NCBI RefSeq assembly: GCF_003937945.1
Contig: NZ_RSEC01000036.1
Location: 620,001 to 684,000, forward strand
Direction of reading: 5' to 3'
Source: Amycolatopsis eburnea
GTDB lineage: Bacteria; Actinomycetota; Actinomycetes; Mycobacteriales; Pseudonocardiaceae
Length of the DNA stretch: 64,000 nt
A program made the position numbers and the translations under genes. This document shows positions 49,953-59,434 of the stretch, piece by piece. Within the stretch, counting starts at the first letter, position 1; each line of letters starts with the position of its first letter. The notes below the pieces were generated by a model that did not search any database, was not told the DNA's origin, and worked only from the letters and a program-made list of their open reading frames with translations.

Positions 49953-50780
49953 TCAGGTCTCTTCCCGGATCCGGGTGACCAGCTGGGTCGGGTTCACGAA
50001 CCGCAACGCGACGAGGAGGAGCAGGAGCATGGAACCCGTGTAGATGGTCGCCATCGCGTCCACGGACTGGTTCGCGCGGATGCCCGCGGCGAACACGGAG
50101 TTGTACAGCGCCACCACGAGCGTCGTCGAATCCGGGCCGGCGGTGAGGAACGTCAGCTCGAACATCCCGACCGTGCGCACCAGCACCAGGATCGACGCGG
50201 CCAGGATGCCCGGCAGCAGCAGCGGACCCAGGATCTGGGTGAACACCGACGCCGTCCGCGCGCCGGACATGCGTGCCGCGGCTTCGATCTTCGGGTCGAT
50301 CTGCTCGATGAACGGCGTCATGGTCAGCACGACGAACGGCACCGACGGCACCAGGTTCGCCAGGATGACGCCGGTCGTCGTGCCGGCGAGGTGGACCTTG
50401 TACAGCACCGTGGCGAGCGGGATGCCGTAGGTGATCGGCGGGATGAGGATCGGCAGCACGAACAGCAGCATCACCAGGCGCTTGCCGGGGAAGGACCGGC
50501 GGGCCAGCGCGTAGGCGGCCGGGACGCCGACCGCCACCGACACGGCGATCACCACGAGCGCGACGACCGCCGTCGTCAGGAGGACGTCCGAGAGGCCGAA
50601 CTCGCGCCACGCGTCGGCGTACCAATGAGTGGTGAAGCCGTCCGGGAGCCAGGTGCCGAACCACTGCTCGCCGAACGAGTCGACGACCACCGAGAGCACC
50701 ACGCCGGCGAGGTTGACGAAGAAGAACGCGACGACGGCCCAGACGACCCAACGTCCAGGACGCGCGACCCAACCGGTCAT
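49953..50780 (-). CDS. ABC transporter permease (second subunit)
   Basis: 275 residues, six membrane helices. The EAA loop signature is in IEAAARMSGARTASVFTQIL and LGPLLLPGILAASILVLVRT. It belongs to the PotC/ThiP-like family of permeases for iron, spermidine/putrescine or phosphonates. ATG 50780 overlaps the preceding permease stop (ATGA). It is the last gene of the operon binding protein, ATPase, permease, permease. Confidence 0.92.
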   Translation of the reverse strand: MTGWVARPGRWVVWAVVAFFFVNLAGVVLSVVVDSFGEQWFGTWLPDGFTTHWYADAWREFGLSDVLLTTAVVALVVIAVSVAVGVPAAYALARRSFPGKRLVMLLFVLPILIPPITYGIPLATVLYKVHLAGTTTGVILANLVPSVPFVVLTMTPFIEQIDPKIEAAARMSGARTASVFTQILGPLLLPGILAASILVLVRTVGMFELTFLTAGPDSTTLVVALYNSVFAAGIRANQSVDAMATIYTGSMLLLLLVALRFVNPTQLVTRIREET

Positions 50781-51670
50781 CCCTTGCCTCCGGTCGCTCC
50801 GCGGTACAGGGTGGCGCGCCACGCCATGACCAGGCCGATCACGAGCAGCATGACCACCGCCATGAGCATCGCGACGGCCGAGCCCATCGAGTAGTCGTAC
50901 TCCTCGAACGCGGCGTGGTAGGCCGCGATCGAGATGACGCGGGTCTCGTTCGCGGGGTCGCCGACCAGCTGCGCCGAGGGGAACACCGAGAACGCCATGA
51001 CGAACGACAAGCAGAAGGTGATCGCCAGCCCGGGAGCCAGCAGGGGCAGCGTGATCCGCCGGAAGCGCTGGACGCCGTTCGCGCCCAGCGTCGCGGCGGC
51101 CTTCTCCAAGGAGGGGTCGATGCCCGAGAGATAGGACAACGTCAGCAGGAAGGAAAACGGGAAGCCGGTGATCACCAGTGACAGCAGCACGCCGGTGTAG
51201 TTGTGGATCAGCGGCAGCGGCTGGTCGGTGCTGCCCAGGACCGTGAGCACCTTGTTCAGCCAGCCCGCCGGGCCGCCGTACATGATCAGGCCCTGCGCGG
51301 TGAGCACGGTGCCGAGCGTGATGGGCACGACCAGGATCGTGGTCAGGAGGCGCTTGCCGCGGACGCGGCCGCGCAGGACGTACGCGATCGGGATGCTGGC
51401 GAGGACGTTGATGAACGTCGCGGGCAGCGCGATGCCGAGCGTCGTCCAGATGGTGTCGCGCAGGTAGGGGTCGCCGAAGAACCGGGCGTAGTTCGCGAAG
51501 ACGCCGCCCCGGCGTGGGGCGAAGGACAACTGCAGGCCGTAGAGGAAGGGGTACAGGAACAGGCAGGCGATCACCAGCAGGCCGGGAACCAGCAGGAGCA
51601 GGGTGCGGTCGATGCCGCGTTCGGCCAGGCGGTGCCGGAGGGCCGGGCGGGCCGTCGTCACGGCGGTCAC
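50777..51670 (-). CDS. ABC transporter permease (first subunit)
   Basis: 297 residues, six membrane helices. LEKAAATLGANGVQRFRRIT followed by LPLLAPGLAITFCLSF is the EAA loop that contacts the ATPase. The family is PotB-like. GTG 51670 overlaps the ATPase stop. It pairs with the downstream permease as a heterodimeric channel. Confidence 0.93.
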   Translation of the reverse strand: MTAVTTARPALRHRLAERGIDRTLLLLVPGLLVIACLFLYPFLYGLQLSFAPRRGGVFANYARFFGDPYLRDTIWTTLGIALPATFINVLASIPIAYVLRGRVRGKRLLTTILVVPITLGTVLTAQGLIMYGGPAGWLNKVLTVLGSTDQPLPLIHNYTGVLLSLVITGFPFSFLLTLSYLSGIDPSLEKAAATLGANGVQRFRRITLPLLAPGLAITFCLSFVMAFSVFPSAQLVGDPANETRVISIAAYHAAFEEYDYSMGSAVAMLMAVVMLLVIGLVMAWRATLYRGATGGKG

Positions 51671-52716
51671 GGCGCGAACACCAGGACGCGCTCGGCCGGG
51701 ACGCCGATCTTCGCGGTGTCGCCGGGGGCCAGGCGCTTGTCCGTCCGGAAGTACACCGGCACCCCGGTCGGCAGCCGGGCGGAGACGGACAGCTCGCGGC
51801 CGTGGTACTCGACGATCTCGATCGTGACGTCGAGGGCGTTCTCCGCGCCGTCGCCGACGACGAAGTCCTCGGGGCGGATGGCCACCTTCGCGGGGCCTTC
51901 CGCGAGCGAGCCGCGGTTCGCGCCGGTCAGGCGGACGCCGTCGCCTTCGACGGTGACCGAGGAGCCTGCGGTGCCGGTGACCGTCACGTCCAGGAGGTTG
52001 CGGTAGCCCATGAAGGAGGCGACGTAGCTGTTCACCGGCTGCGCGTAGACCTCCTCGGGGGTGCCGATCTGCTGGACCTCGCCCTCGCGGAGCACCACCA
52101 GGCGATCGGCCAGCGACAGGGCCTCCTCCTGGTCGTGGGTGACGTAGACGGTGGTCAGGCCGAGCGTCTGGTGGAGGCGGCGGATCTCCATCCGCATCTC
52201 GAGGCGGAGCTTGGCGTCCAGGTTGGACAGCGGTTCGTCCATCAGGACCACCGGTGGCTCCAGCACGACGGCGCGGGCGATGGCGACGCGTTGCTGCTGG
52301 CCGCCGGAGAGCTGCGCCGGGAACTTCGCCGCGTGCTCGGTGAGCTGGACCAGGCGGAGGGCTTCGTCCACCCGGCGGCGGGCTTCGGCGCGGGCGACCT
52401 TGCGCATCTTGAGGCCGAAGCCGACGTTGGCGCGGACGGACAGGTGCGGGAACAGCGCGTAGTTCTGGAACACCATCCCGAACCCGCGCTGCTCCGGCGG
52501 GCGGCCGTCGATGCGGGTGTCGTCGAGCCAGATGCTGCCGCCGGTCAGCGGGAGCAGGCCGGCCAGGCAGTTGAGGGCGGTCGACTTGCCGCAGCCGGAC
52601 GGGCCGAGCAGGGCCACGAACTCGCCGCGCGTGATGGCGAGGTCGAGGTCGCGCAGGGCGTTCGCGGTGCCGAAGCTGCGGGAGACCCCGTCGAGGCGGA
52701 GCTGCTCGAACGTCAC
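51667..52716 (-). CDS. ABC transporter ATPase (PotA/MalK type)
   Basis: 349 residues. Walker A GPSGCGKST, Q-loop FQNYALFPHLSV, signature LSGGQQQRVAIARAV, Walker B VVLMDEPLSNLDA and switch His VTHDQEEALSLAD are complete. A C-terminal TOBE domain (about 240-349, VAIRPEDFVVG) is present. The GTG start overlaps the binding-protein stop. It energises the import of the ligand bound by the lipoprotein encoded upstream. Confidence 0.95.
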   Translation of the reverse strand: MTFEQLRLDGVSRSFGTANALRDLDLAITRGEFVALLGPSGCGKSTALNCLAGLLPLTGGSIWLDDTRIDGRPPEQRGFGMVFQNYALFPHLSVRANVGFGLKMRKVARAEARRRVDEALRLVQLTEHAAKFPAQLSGGQQQRVAIARAVVLEPPVVLMDEPLSNLDAKLRLEMRMEIRRLHQTLGLTTVYVTHDQEEALSLADRLVVLREGEVQQIGTPEEVYAQPVNSYVASFMGYRNLLDVTVTGTAGSSVTVEGDGVRLTGANRGSLAEGPAKVAIRPEDFVVGDGAENALDVTIEIVEYHGRELSVSARLPTGVPVYFRTDKRLAPGDTAKIGVPAERVLVFAP

Positions 52717-53942
52717 TTCTTGCCGACCTTCGAGCCGCCGACCAGCTGGTTCCACTTGTCGAACGCCTTGACCTGCTGTTCGGCGGGCAGCGACGTCTCC
52801 TTGGGGTACTGCGCGATCCACTGCTCGTACTCCGGGCGCCCGAACTGCTTGATCGTGTCCTGGCTCTTCTGCGGCGCCATCCGCAGGGTGACGTCCTTGA
52901 CGGCCGGGCCGGGGTAGAAGTAGCCGTCGTCGTAGGCGATCGCCTGCTGGTCCGGCTTGAGCATCCACGCGATCAGCTGGAGGATCGCCGACTCCTGGTC
53001 GGGCGAAAGGCCCTTCGGCATCAGGGCGTACTGGGCGTCGGTGACCCAGTGCATCGGCTGCATGATCGCGGTCTTGACCGTGTTCGGCACGGTGCCGAGC
53101 TTGCGCGGGTTGATGTCCCAGCCGGTGGTGGACATGATCATGTCCACCGAGCCCGAGGCGAGGTTCTTCATCGTCTCGGTGGTGCCCGACGGGTAGTACT
53201 TCACGTACTTGCCCAGCTCCTGCAGGTACGCCCAGGTCTTGTCCCAGCCCTTGTCCGGGTCCTTCGGGTCCTTGTCGCCGAGCAGGTACGGGAGTCCCAT
53301 CAGGAACGTCCGGCCCGGGCCGGAGTTGGCCGGCTGCGCGTACTGGAACTTGTCGGGGTGCGCCTTGGCCCAGTCGAGCAGCTGCTGCGGGGACGCGGGG
53401 GCGGCCGGCACCGCGCCGGGGTTGAACTCCAGGAGCGGGCCGGAGGGGTAGTACACGACCTCGACGCCGTAGCCGTTGGCGAGCTCCTGCATCTTGGCGG
53501 CCGGTTCGAGGTAGTTCTGCATCAGGTTCGGGAAGCGGCCGGCGAAGTCCGGGAGGACCTTGGCCAGGGTGCCGTTGGCGATTCCGGCGGAGAGGCCGTC
53601 GGTGCCGCTGAGGACCAGGTGCGTCTGGGCGACGCCGCCGTCCTGTTCGGCCTTGAGCTTGCCCGCCATGCTCGGCGCGGGCGCGGTCGAGTACGTGACC
53701 TTCGCGAGGACTTCGGGGTGGGCGGCCTTGAAGTTCTCGATCATCTGCTTGGTGAGCTGCAGGTTGCCCGCGACGTCGAGGATGTTCAGCTCGACCGGCT
53801 TGCTCGGCTTGTCCGGCACCGCCTGGGGATCCGCGGCCTGGCCGCCGCCGTCACCGCCGGGGGCGCCGCACGCCGCCAGGCCGGCGGCGAGGCCGGCCGC
53901 CAGCAACATTCGTCGGAATCGGAAGCCGGTGCGACGGTGCAT
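52713..53942 (-). CDS. ABC transporter solute-binding lipoprotein
   Basis: 409 residues. The signal peptide ends in lipobox LAAC, after a basic start (MHRRTGFRFRRMLLAAG). The mature protein is a class II/III-like periplasmic binding protein with VELNILDVAGNLQLTKQM and VDMIMSTTGWDINPRKLG, similar in layout to PotD/ThiB-like proteins. It is the first gene of the operon, with AGGAG before ATG 53942. The divergent gene encodes a DapA-family aldolase, so the imported ligand may be a sugar acid or keto acid degraded by that enzyme (inference). Confidence 0.9.
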   Translation of the reverse strand: MHRRTGFRFRRMLLAAGLAAGLAACGAPGGDGGGQAADPQAVPDKPSKPVELNILDVAGNLQLTKQMIENFKAAHPEVLAKVTYSTAPAPSMAGKLKAEQDGGVAQTHLVLSGTDGLSAGIANGTLAKVLPDFAGRFPNLMQNYLEPAAKMQELANGYGVEVVYYPSGPLLEFNPGAVPAAPASPQQLLDWAKAHPDKFQYAQPANSGPGRTFLMGLPYLLGDKDPKDPDKGWDKTWAYLQELGKYVKYYPSGTTETMKNLASGSVDMIMSTTGWDINPRKLGTVPNTVKTAIMQPMHWVTDAQYALMPKGLSPDQESAILQLIAWMLKPDQQAIAYDDGYFYPGPAVKDVTLRMAPQKSQDTIKQFGRPEYEQWIAQYPKETSLPAEQQVKAFDKWNQLVGGSKVGKK

Positions 53943-53968
53943 GGCTGCTCCTGGGTCCGTGATAATGT

Positions 53969-53986
53969 TGTACGCCGCATCGTATA
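53969..53986. promoter_or_regulatory. Operator-like inverted repeat, divergent promoter
   Basis: In the 55-base spacer between divergent starts 53942 and 53998, TGTACG (53969-53974) and CGTATA (53981-53986) are inverted copies with one mismatch, spaced by six bases. GATAAT (53961) and TATATCAGAT are AT-rich blocks that may be promoter -10 regions. A GntR-type repressor could control both genes; no regulator gene is adjacent. Confidence 0.45.
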
Positions 53987-53997
53987 TCAGATAGGAC

Positions 53998-54908
53998 ATG
54001 CCATTGGCCACGTTCGAGGAGCAGAAGCACCGACTCTCGGGCGTGGTGGCCATCCCGGTCACGCCGTTCGACGCCGAGGGCGCCGTCGACGCCGGGACGT
54101 ACGCGAAGCTGGTGGACCGGCTGGTCACCGGCGGCATCGAGGTCGTGACGCCGAACGGGAACACCGGCGAGTTCTACGCGCTCGACGCCGCCGAAGCCCG
54201 GCAGTGCCTGGAGATCACCGTCGAGGCCACCGCGGGCCGGGCCAGCGTGCTCGCCGGGATCGGGCACGACGTCGCTTCGGCGACGCGGGCCGCTATCCAT
54301 GCGCGGGATGCCGGTGCCGACATGATCATGGTCCACCAGCCGGTGCACCCGTACGTCTCCGGCGAGGGCTGGGTGGACTACCACGCGGCGATCGCCGGCG
54401 CGGTGCCGGAACTCGGCGTCGTGCTCTACGTCCGCAACCCCGCGATCGCCGGCGAACAGCTGCGCGCGCTGGGCGAGGCGACGCCGAACGTCATCGGCGT
54501 GAAGTACGCGGTGCCGGATCCGGTCCGGTTCGGGTCGGTGGCCCGCGACGCCGGGTTCGAGCGGTTCGTCTGGATCGCCGGGCTGGCGGAGCTTTCGGCA
54601 CCCGGCTACTTCGCCGTCGGCGCCACCGGCTTCACGTCCGGGCTGGTGAACGTCGACCCGGCGACGTCGCTGGCGATGTTCCACGCACTGTCCACACGGG
54701 ACTACCCGGCGGCGATGGCGGTCTGGGAGCGGATCCGGCCCTTCGAAGAGCTCCGCGCGGCGAACGGGAACGCCAACAACGTCAGCGTGGTGAAGGACGC
54801 CCTCGCCCAGCTGGGCCTGTGCCGCCCCGACGTCCGGCCGCCGAGCCGGCTGCTGACGGCGGCCGAACGGGAGCGGCTCTTCGGGCTCCTGTCCTCGTGG
54901 GGACTCTC

Positions 54909-54912
<4 letters not shown>
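53998..54912 (+). CDS. DapA/NanA-family aldolase or dehydratase
   Basis: 304 residues. Family motifs are GVVAIPVTPFD, GNTGEFYAL, the catalytic region VLYVRNPAI with Tyr, and the Schiff-base Lys in VIGVKYAVPDP. The group includes dihydrodipicolinate synthase, N-acetylneuraminate lyase and 5-dehydro-4-deoxyglucarate dehydratase. Because the lysine pathway DapA is expected elsewhere and this gene is next to an importer, a catabolic role (for example a glucarate/keto-deoxy sugar acid) is more likely. ATG 53998 follows ATAGGAC closely. Confidence 0.9.
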
Positions 54913-55880
<968 letters not shown>

Positions 55881-56076
55881 GCCCGGTGTGACGCCACCCG
55901 GCACCGGAAATCAACTCTTCGCAGGTCAACCAGGGTGTGGCCGAAGTTACTCGCGCGTTAAGGACGAGTAAGCGACCGGGTACCGGCCGTCAGGACCGCA
56001 TTCACGGGGGACGCCCGGCAGCGCGGACGGCGGTGTCCTGGCGGGGTCCGATCCGCCGCGATGCCCGGAGGCACCC

Positions 56077-57420
56077 GTGACGCTCAGCGAGCTTCTTCCC
56101 AGCCTCGGCTGCGAAGCCGCCGATCACCTCGAGCCAGGAGTCTGGCCGCGAAGCACCCGACTCGGCGAAGACGGCGAACTCCTCTTCGCCGGCGCGCGAG
56201 TCAGCCACCTCGCCGCCCGCTTCGGGACGCCGTCCTACCTCATCGACGAGCAGCAGGTCCGCGACACCGCCCGCGAGTACCGCGAAACACTCCCGGACGT
56301 CGAGGTCGCGTACGCGAGCAAGGCCCTCTGCACCCGCGCCGTGCTGCGCTGGGTCGCCGAGGAGGGGCTGTCGCTCGACACCTGCTCCGCCGGGGAGATC
56401 GCCGTCGCCCGGTCCGTCGGCTTTCCCGCCGAGCGGATGCTGCTGCACGGCAACGCGAAGACGCCAGAAGACCTGAAAGCCGCGCTCGGGTACGGCGTGC
56501 GGCGGATCGTGGTCGACTCGCTCGACGAGATCGAGCAGCTCGGCGCGCTCGCCCACGGCGGGCAGCAGGTGATGATCCGGGTGACGCCGGGTGTCGCGGC
56601 CGGGGCGCACGCCGCCATCAGCACCGGCGCCGAGGGGCAGAAGTTCGGGTTCTCGCTGCTGGACGGCGTTCCCGACAACGTCGACGCCGCCGCCGAGGCC
56701 GTGCTGGCGCAACCCGGGTTGCGGCTGGCCGGCCTGCACTGCCACATCGGCTCGCAGGTCTCGCGGGTCGACCGGTACGAAGCCGCCGCGCGGCGGATGG
56801 CCGGGGTGCTCGTCCGGCTGCGGGACGCCCACGGCGTCACGTTGCGGGAGCTCGACCTCGGCGGCGGGCACGCCGTGCCGTACGTCGGCGGCGAGCCCGC
56901 GTTCGACCTCGGCGGGTATTCGCGGCGGCTGCGCGTGGCGCTCGCCTACGAGTGCGCGGCGCACGGTTTCCCGTTGCCCCGCTTGACGATCGAGCCGGGC
57001 CGGGCGCTCGTCGGTCCGGCCGGCATCACGGTGTACCGCGTGTGCGCGGTCAAGCGCGGCAGCCGCACGTTCGTCGCGGTCGACGGCGGCATGAGCGACA
57101 ACGCGCGGCCGTCGCTCTACGGCGCCCGGTACACGACGCGCCTGGTCGGCCGGCGCTCCACCGCGAAGCGCGTCCCGATGACCGTCGTCGGCAGGCACTG
57201 CGAAGCCGGCGACGTCCTGGCCGACGGCCTCGCCCTGCCCGCCGACCTGCGCGCGGGCGACCTGCTGGCCGTGCCGTGCACCGGCGCGTACCACCACTCG
57301 CTGGCGTCGAACTACAACCAGGTCGGCCGCCCGCCGCTGGTCGGCGTGAAGAACGGCGTCGCGACGCTGCTGGTGCGCCGCGAAACCGAGGAGGACCTCA
57401 GCCGCCGCGACCTGGGCTAG
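56077..57420 (+). CDS. lysA: Diaminopimelate decarboxylase (LysA-type)
   Basis: 447 residues. PLP-binding Lys in EVAYASKALCTRAVLRWV, the His motif LHCHIGSQVSRVDRYE, the Gly-rich loop DLGGGHAVPY and the late catalytic Cys in GRHCEAGDVLADG are those of fold-type III DAP decarboxylases. It makes L-lysine from meso-diaminopimelate. GTG 56077 gives a typical start. It stands alone, outside any lys or hom-thr operon, so it may be a second copy; a specialised PLP-decarboxylase is the alternative. Confidence 0.88.
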   Translation: MTLSELLPSLGCEAADHLEPGVWPRSTRLGEDGELLFAGARVSHLAARFGTPSYLIDEQQVRDTAREYRETLPDVEVAYASKALCTRAVLRWVAEEGLSLDTCSAGEIAVARSVGFPAERMLLHGNAKTPEDLKAALGYGVRRIVVDSLDEIEQLGALAHGGQQVMIRVTPGVAAGAHAAISTGAEGQKFGFSLLDGVPDNVDAAAEAVLAQPGLRLAGLHCHIGSQVSRVDRYEAAARRMAGVLVRLRDAHGVTLRELDLGGGHAVPYVGGEPAFDLGGYSRRLRVALAYECAAHGFPLPRLTIEPGRALVGPAGITVYRVCAVKRGSRTFVAVDGGMSDNARPSLYGARYTTRLVGRRSTAKRVPMTVVGRHCEAGDVLADGLALPADLRAGDLLAVPCTGAYHHSLASNYNQVGRPPLVGVKNGVATLLVRRETEEDLSRRDLG

Positions 57421-58018
57421 TCGCTTCCAGCCCGGCGAGCAGCACACCGAGGGCGTAGCGGAAGTCCTCCTCGACCGTCGACCCGGCGCGTTCGCGCAGG
57501 CCACCGGCCATCAGCGGGAACGGGAAAGCCGCCGAAGCGATCGCGGCGGCTTCCTCCTCGGGCGGCAGCCGCGTCTGGTCCTCGACGGCCCGGCCGAGCA
57601 CGAAGTGCACCAGCAGCCCGGCCGCGCGGGTCGCTTCGCCGAGCGAGAAGCCCGCGTCGTGCAGGACACCGGTCGCGCGTTCGGCCAGTTCGCCGAGCGC
57701 GCGGGCCACCCGGAGGTCCGCGCCGAGCGCGACGCGGGCGCCGTCGCGGTGCGCGAGCAACGCCGTGTGCAGCGCGAAACCCGCGTCCTCGAGCCACTTC
57801 AGCCACGGACCGGAAGCGGGCAGCCCGGCGACGACCGGCGCCACGATCGCGTCCGCCAGGTGGTCGAGCAACGCCCGCTTGCTCTGGAAATGCCAGTACA
57901 ACGCGGGTGCTTTGACGCCGAGCTCGGTGGCGAGCCGCCGCACGGTCAGCTTGTCGAGCCCCTCGTCTTCCAGCAGGTTCAGCGCGACGCGCACCGCGTC
58001 GGCGACTTCCAGCGGCAT
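57398..58018 (-). CDS. TetR-family repressor (tetracycline-repressor-like C-terminus)
   Basis: 206 residues. HTH region LTVRRLATELGVKAPALYWHF, then QSKRALLDHLADAI, and a C-terminal TetR_C_1-like domain (LHTALLAHRDGARVALGADL, AAGLLVHFVLGRAVEDQ). It is divergent from the FAD monooxygenase gene with twin palindromes between them, the same layout as tetR/tetX-type resistance pairs. Its 3' end overlaps the lysA 3' end by 23 bases, convergently. It probably senses the substrate of the monooxygenase. Confidence 0.93.
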   Translation of the reverse strand: MPLEVADAVRVALNLLEDEGLDKLTVRRLATELGVKAPALYWHFQSKRALLDHLADAIVAPVVAGLPASGPWLKWLEDAGFALHTALLAHRDGARVALGADLRVARALGELAERATGVLHDAGFSLGEATRAAGLLVHFVLGRAVEDQTRLPPEEEAAAIASAAFPFPLMAGGLRERAGSTVEEDFRYALGVLLAGLEATSPGRGG

Positions 58019-58032
58019 GCTGCTCCTTGACG

Positions 58033-58074
58033 CCTTAACTTGTTAAGGACATCCTAGCCCTTAACAAGTTAAGG
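58033..58074. promoter_or_regulatory. Twin TetR operators
   Basis: CCTTAACTTGTTAAGG (58033-58048) and CCTTAACAAGTTAAGG (58059-58074) are palindromes and exact reverse complements of each other, 26 bp apart centre to centre. The right copy contains the ribosome site AAGGAG of the monooxygenase gene, so a bound repressor would cover both start regions. Confidence 0.85.
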
Positions 58075-58081
58075 AGAAAGC

Positions 58082-59434
58082 ATGGATGCCGACGTGATCG
58101 TCGTGGGCGCCGGTCCGGTGGGCCTGTTCCTCGCCGCGGAGCTCAAGCTCGCGGGCGCCGAGCCGCTGGTCCTCGAACGCCGGGAGACGCCTTCCGGAGA
58201 GCCGAGAGCACGCGGTCTCGGCGCGCTGGCCACCGAAGCGCTCTGGCGCCGGGGCCTCGGTGAGCAGCTGGCCGCCGCCGACGTCGAAGGCACGAAGGAC
58301 CTCGCGCGTGACCACGGCAGCACCCGCGGCCACTTCGCGAACATCTTCAAGATCGTGCCCAGCGACGACCGGCCGCGGACCAACATCTGGCAGCCGGAAC
58401 TGGAGCGCGTCCTGGCCGAGCACGCGGAAGGCGTCCGGATCCTGCGCGGGCACGAAGTCACCGCGCTCGAGTCCGATGTGGACGGCGTCACGGTCACCGC
58501 GGGGAGGACCTGGCGCGCCCGTTACGTCGTCGGTTGCGACGGCGGCCGCAGCACCGTCCGCAAGCTCGCCGGGTTCGGCTTCCCGGGCACACCCGCACTG
58601 CTGCGCACGATCGCCGGCCAGGCGCGGTTCGCCGGCGACGTGCCGCCGGCCGGACGCCACCCCGGTGGCACGTTCCTGCACGGCGGCAGCATGGTCGGGG
58701 TCACCGAACCCGCGTCAGCCCCGGAGACGGCCGGCTTCGCCGCGAGCGTCCGGCGCGTCACCGGCGTGGACGTCGTCGTCGAGGAGTTCCGCGAAGAACG
58801 GCGGTTCACCGACCAGGCCCGCCAGGCCGACACCTACCGCCGCGGCCGCGTCCTGCTCGCCGGCGACGCCGCGCACGTTCACTCGCCGAGCGGTGGCCAG
58901 GGCCTCAACCTCGGCATCCCGGACGCGGCCAACCTCGGCTGGAAGCTCGGCGCCGTCCTCCGCGGCGACAAGCCCGAAGCGTTCCTCGACACCTACACCC
59001 GCGAACGGCACCCGGCCGGCGAAGCGGTGCTGCGCAACACAAGGGCGCAGTCGGCGCTGCTCGCGCCCGGCCCGCACGTCGACGCGCTGCGGGAGATCGT
59101 CGCGGACGTCATGGACCTGCCCGAGGCGAACCGGTACTTCGCGGAACTCCTGGCCGGCACCAAGATCCGCTACGACTTCCCGTACCCCGCCGGACGACCG
59201 GCCGGCGAACACTGCCCGGACCTCGAGATCGTCGATGCCGGCGGCCGGAAGTCCCGGCTGCACGAGCACACGCGCACCGGCCGCGGCCTCCTGCTGACGT
59301 CGGAGGACCTCGCCGATCCGCGTGTCGACGTCGTCCCGGCGGCCAACACCGGCCCGCTGCTGCTCCGCCCGGACGGGGTGATCGCCTGGGCCGGCGATGG
59401 CGACCTGGCCACCGCCCTCGGTACCTGGTTCTAG
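58082..59434 (+). CDS. FAD-dependent aromatic monooxygenase (Rox/TetX-like class A)
   Basis: 450 residues. FAD-binding GxGxxG in VIVVGAGPVGLFLAAEL, the DG motif VVGCDGGRSTVRKLAGFGFP, and the second FAD motif VLLAGDAAHVHSPSGGQGLN, GIPDAANLGWKLGAVLRG. The C-terminal thioredoxin-like region of larger phenol hydroxylases is only partly present. Members hydroxylate polyketides, phenols, rifamycin or tetracycline. The ATG at 58082 is controlled by the twin palindromes. It could detoxify or tailor an aromatic compound. Confidence 0.92.
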   Translation: MDADVIVVGAGPVGLFLAAELKLAGAEPLVLERRETPSGEPRARGLGALATEALWRRGLGEQLAAADVEGTKDLARDHGSTRGHFANIFKIVPSDDRPRTNIWQPELERVLAEHAEGVRILRGHEVTALESDVDGVTVTAGRTWRARYVVGCDGGRSTVRKLAGFGFPGTPALLRTIAGQARFAGDVPPAGRHPGGTFLHGGSMVGVTEPASAPETAGFAASVRRVTGVDVVVEEFREERRFTDQARQADTYRRGRVLLAGDAAHVHSPSGGQGLNLGIPDAANLGWKLGAVLRGDKPEAFLDTYTRERHPAGEAVLRNTRAQSALLAPGPHVDALREIVADVMDLPEANRYFAELLAGTKIRYDFPYPAGRPAGEHCPDLEIVDAGGRKSRLHEHTRTGRGLLLTSEDLADPRVDVVPAANTGPLLLRPDGVIAWAGDGDLATALGTWF

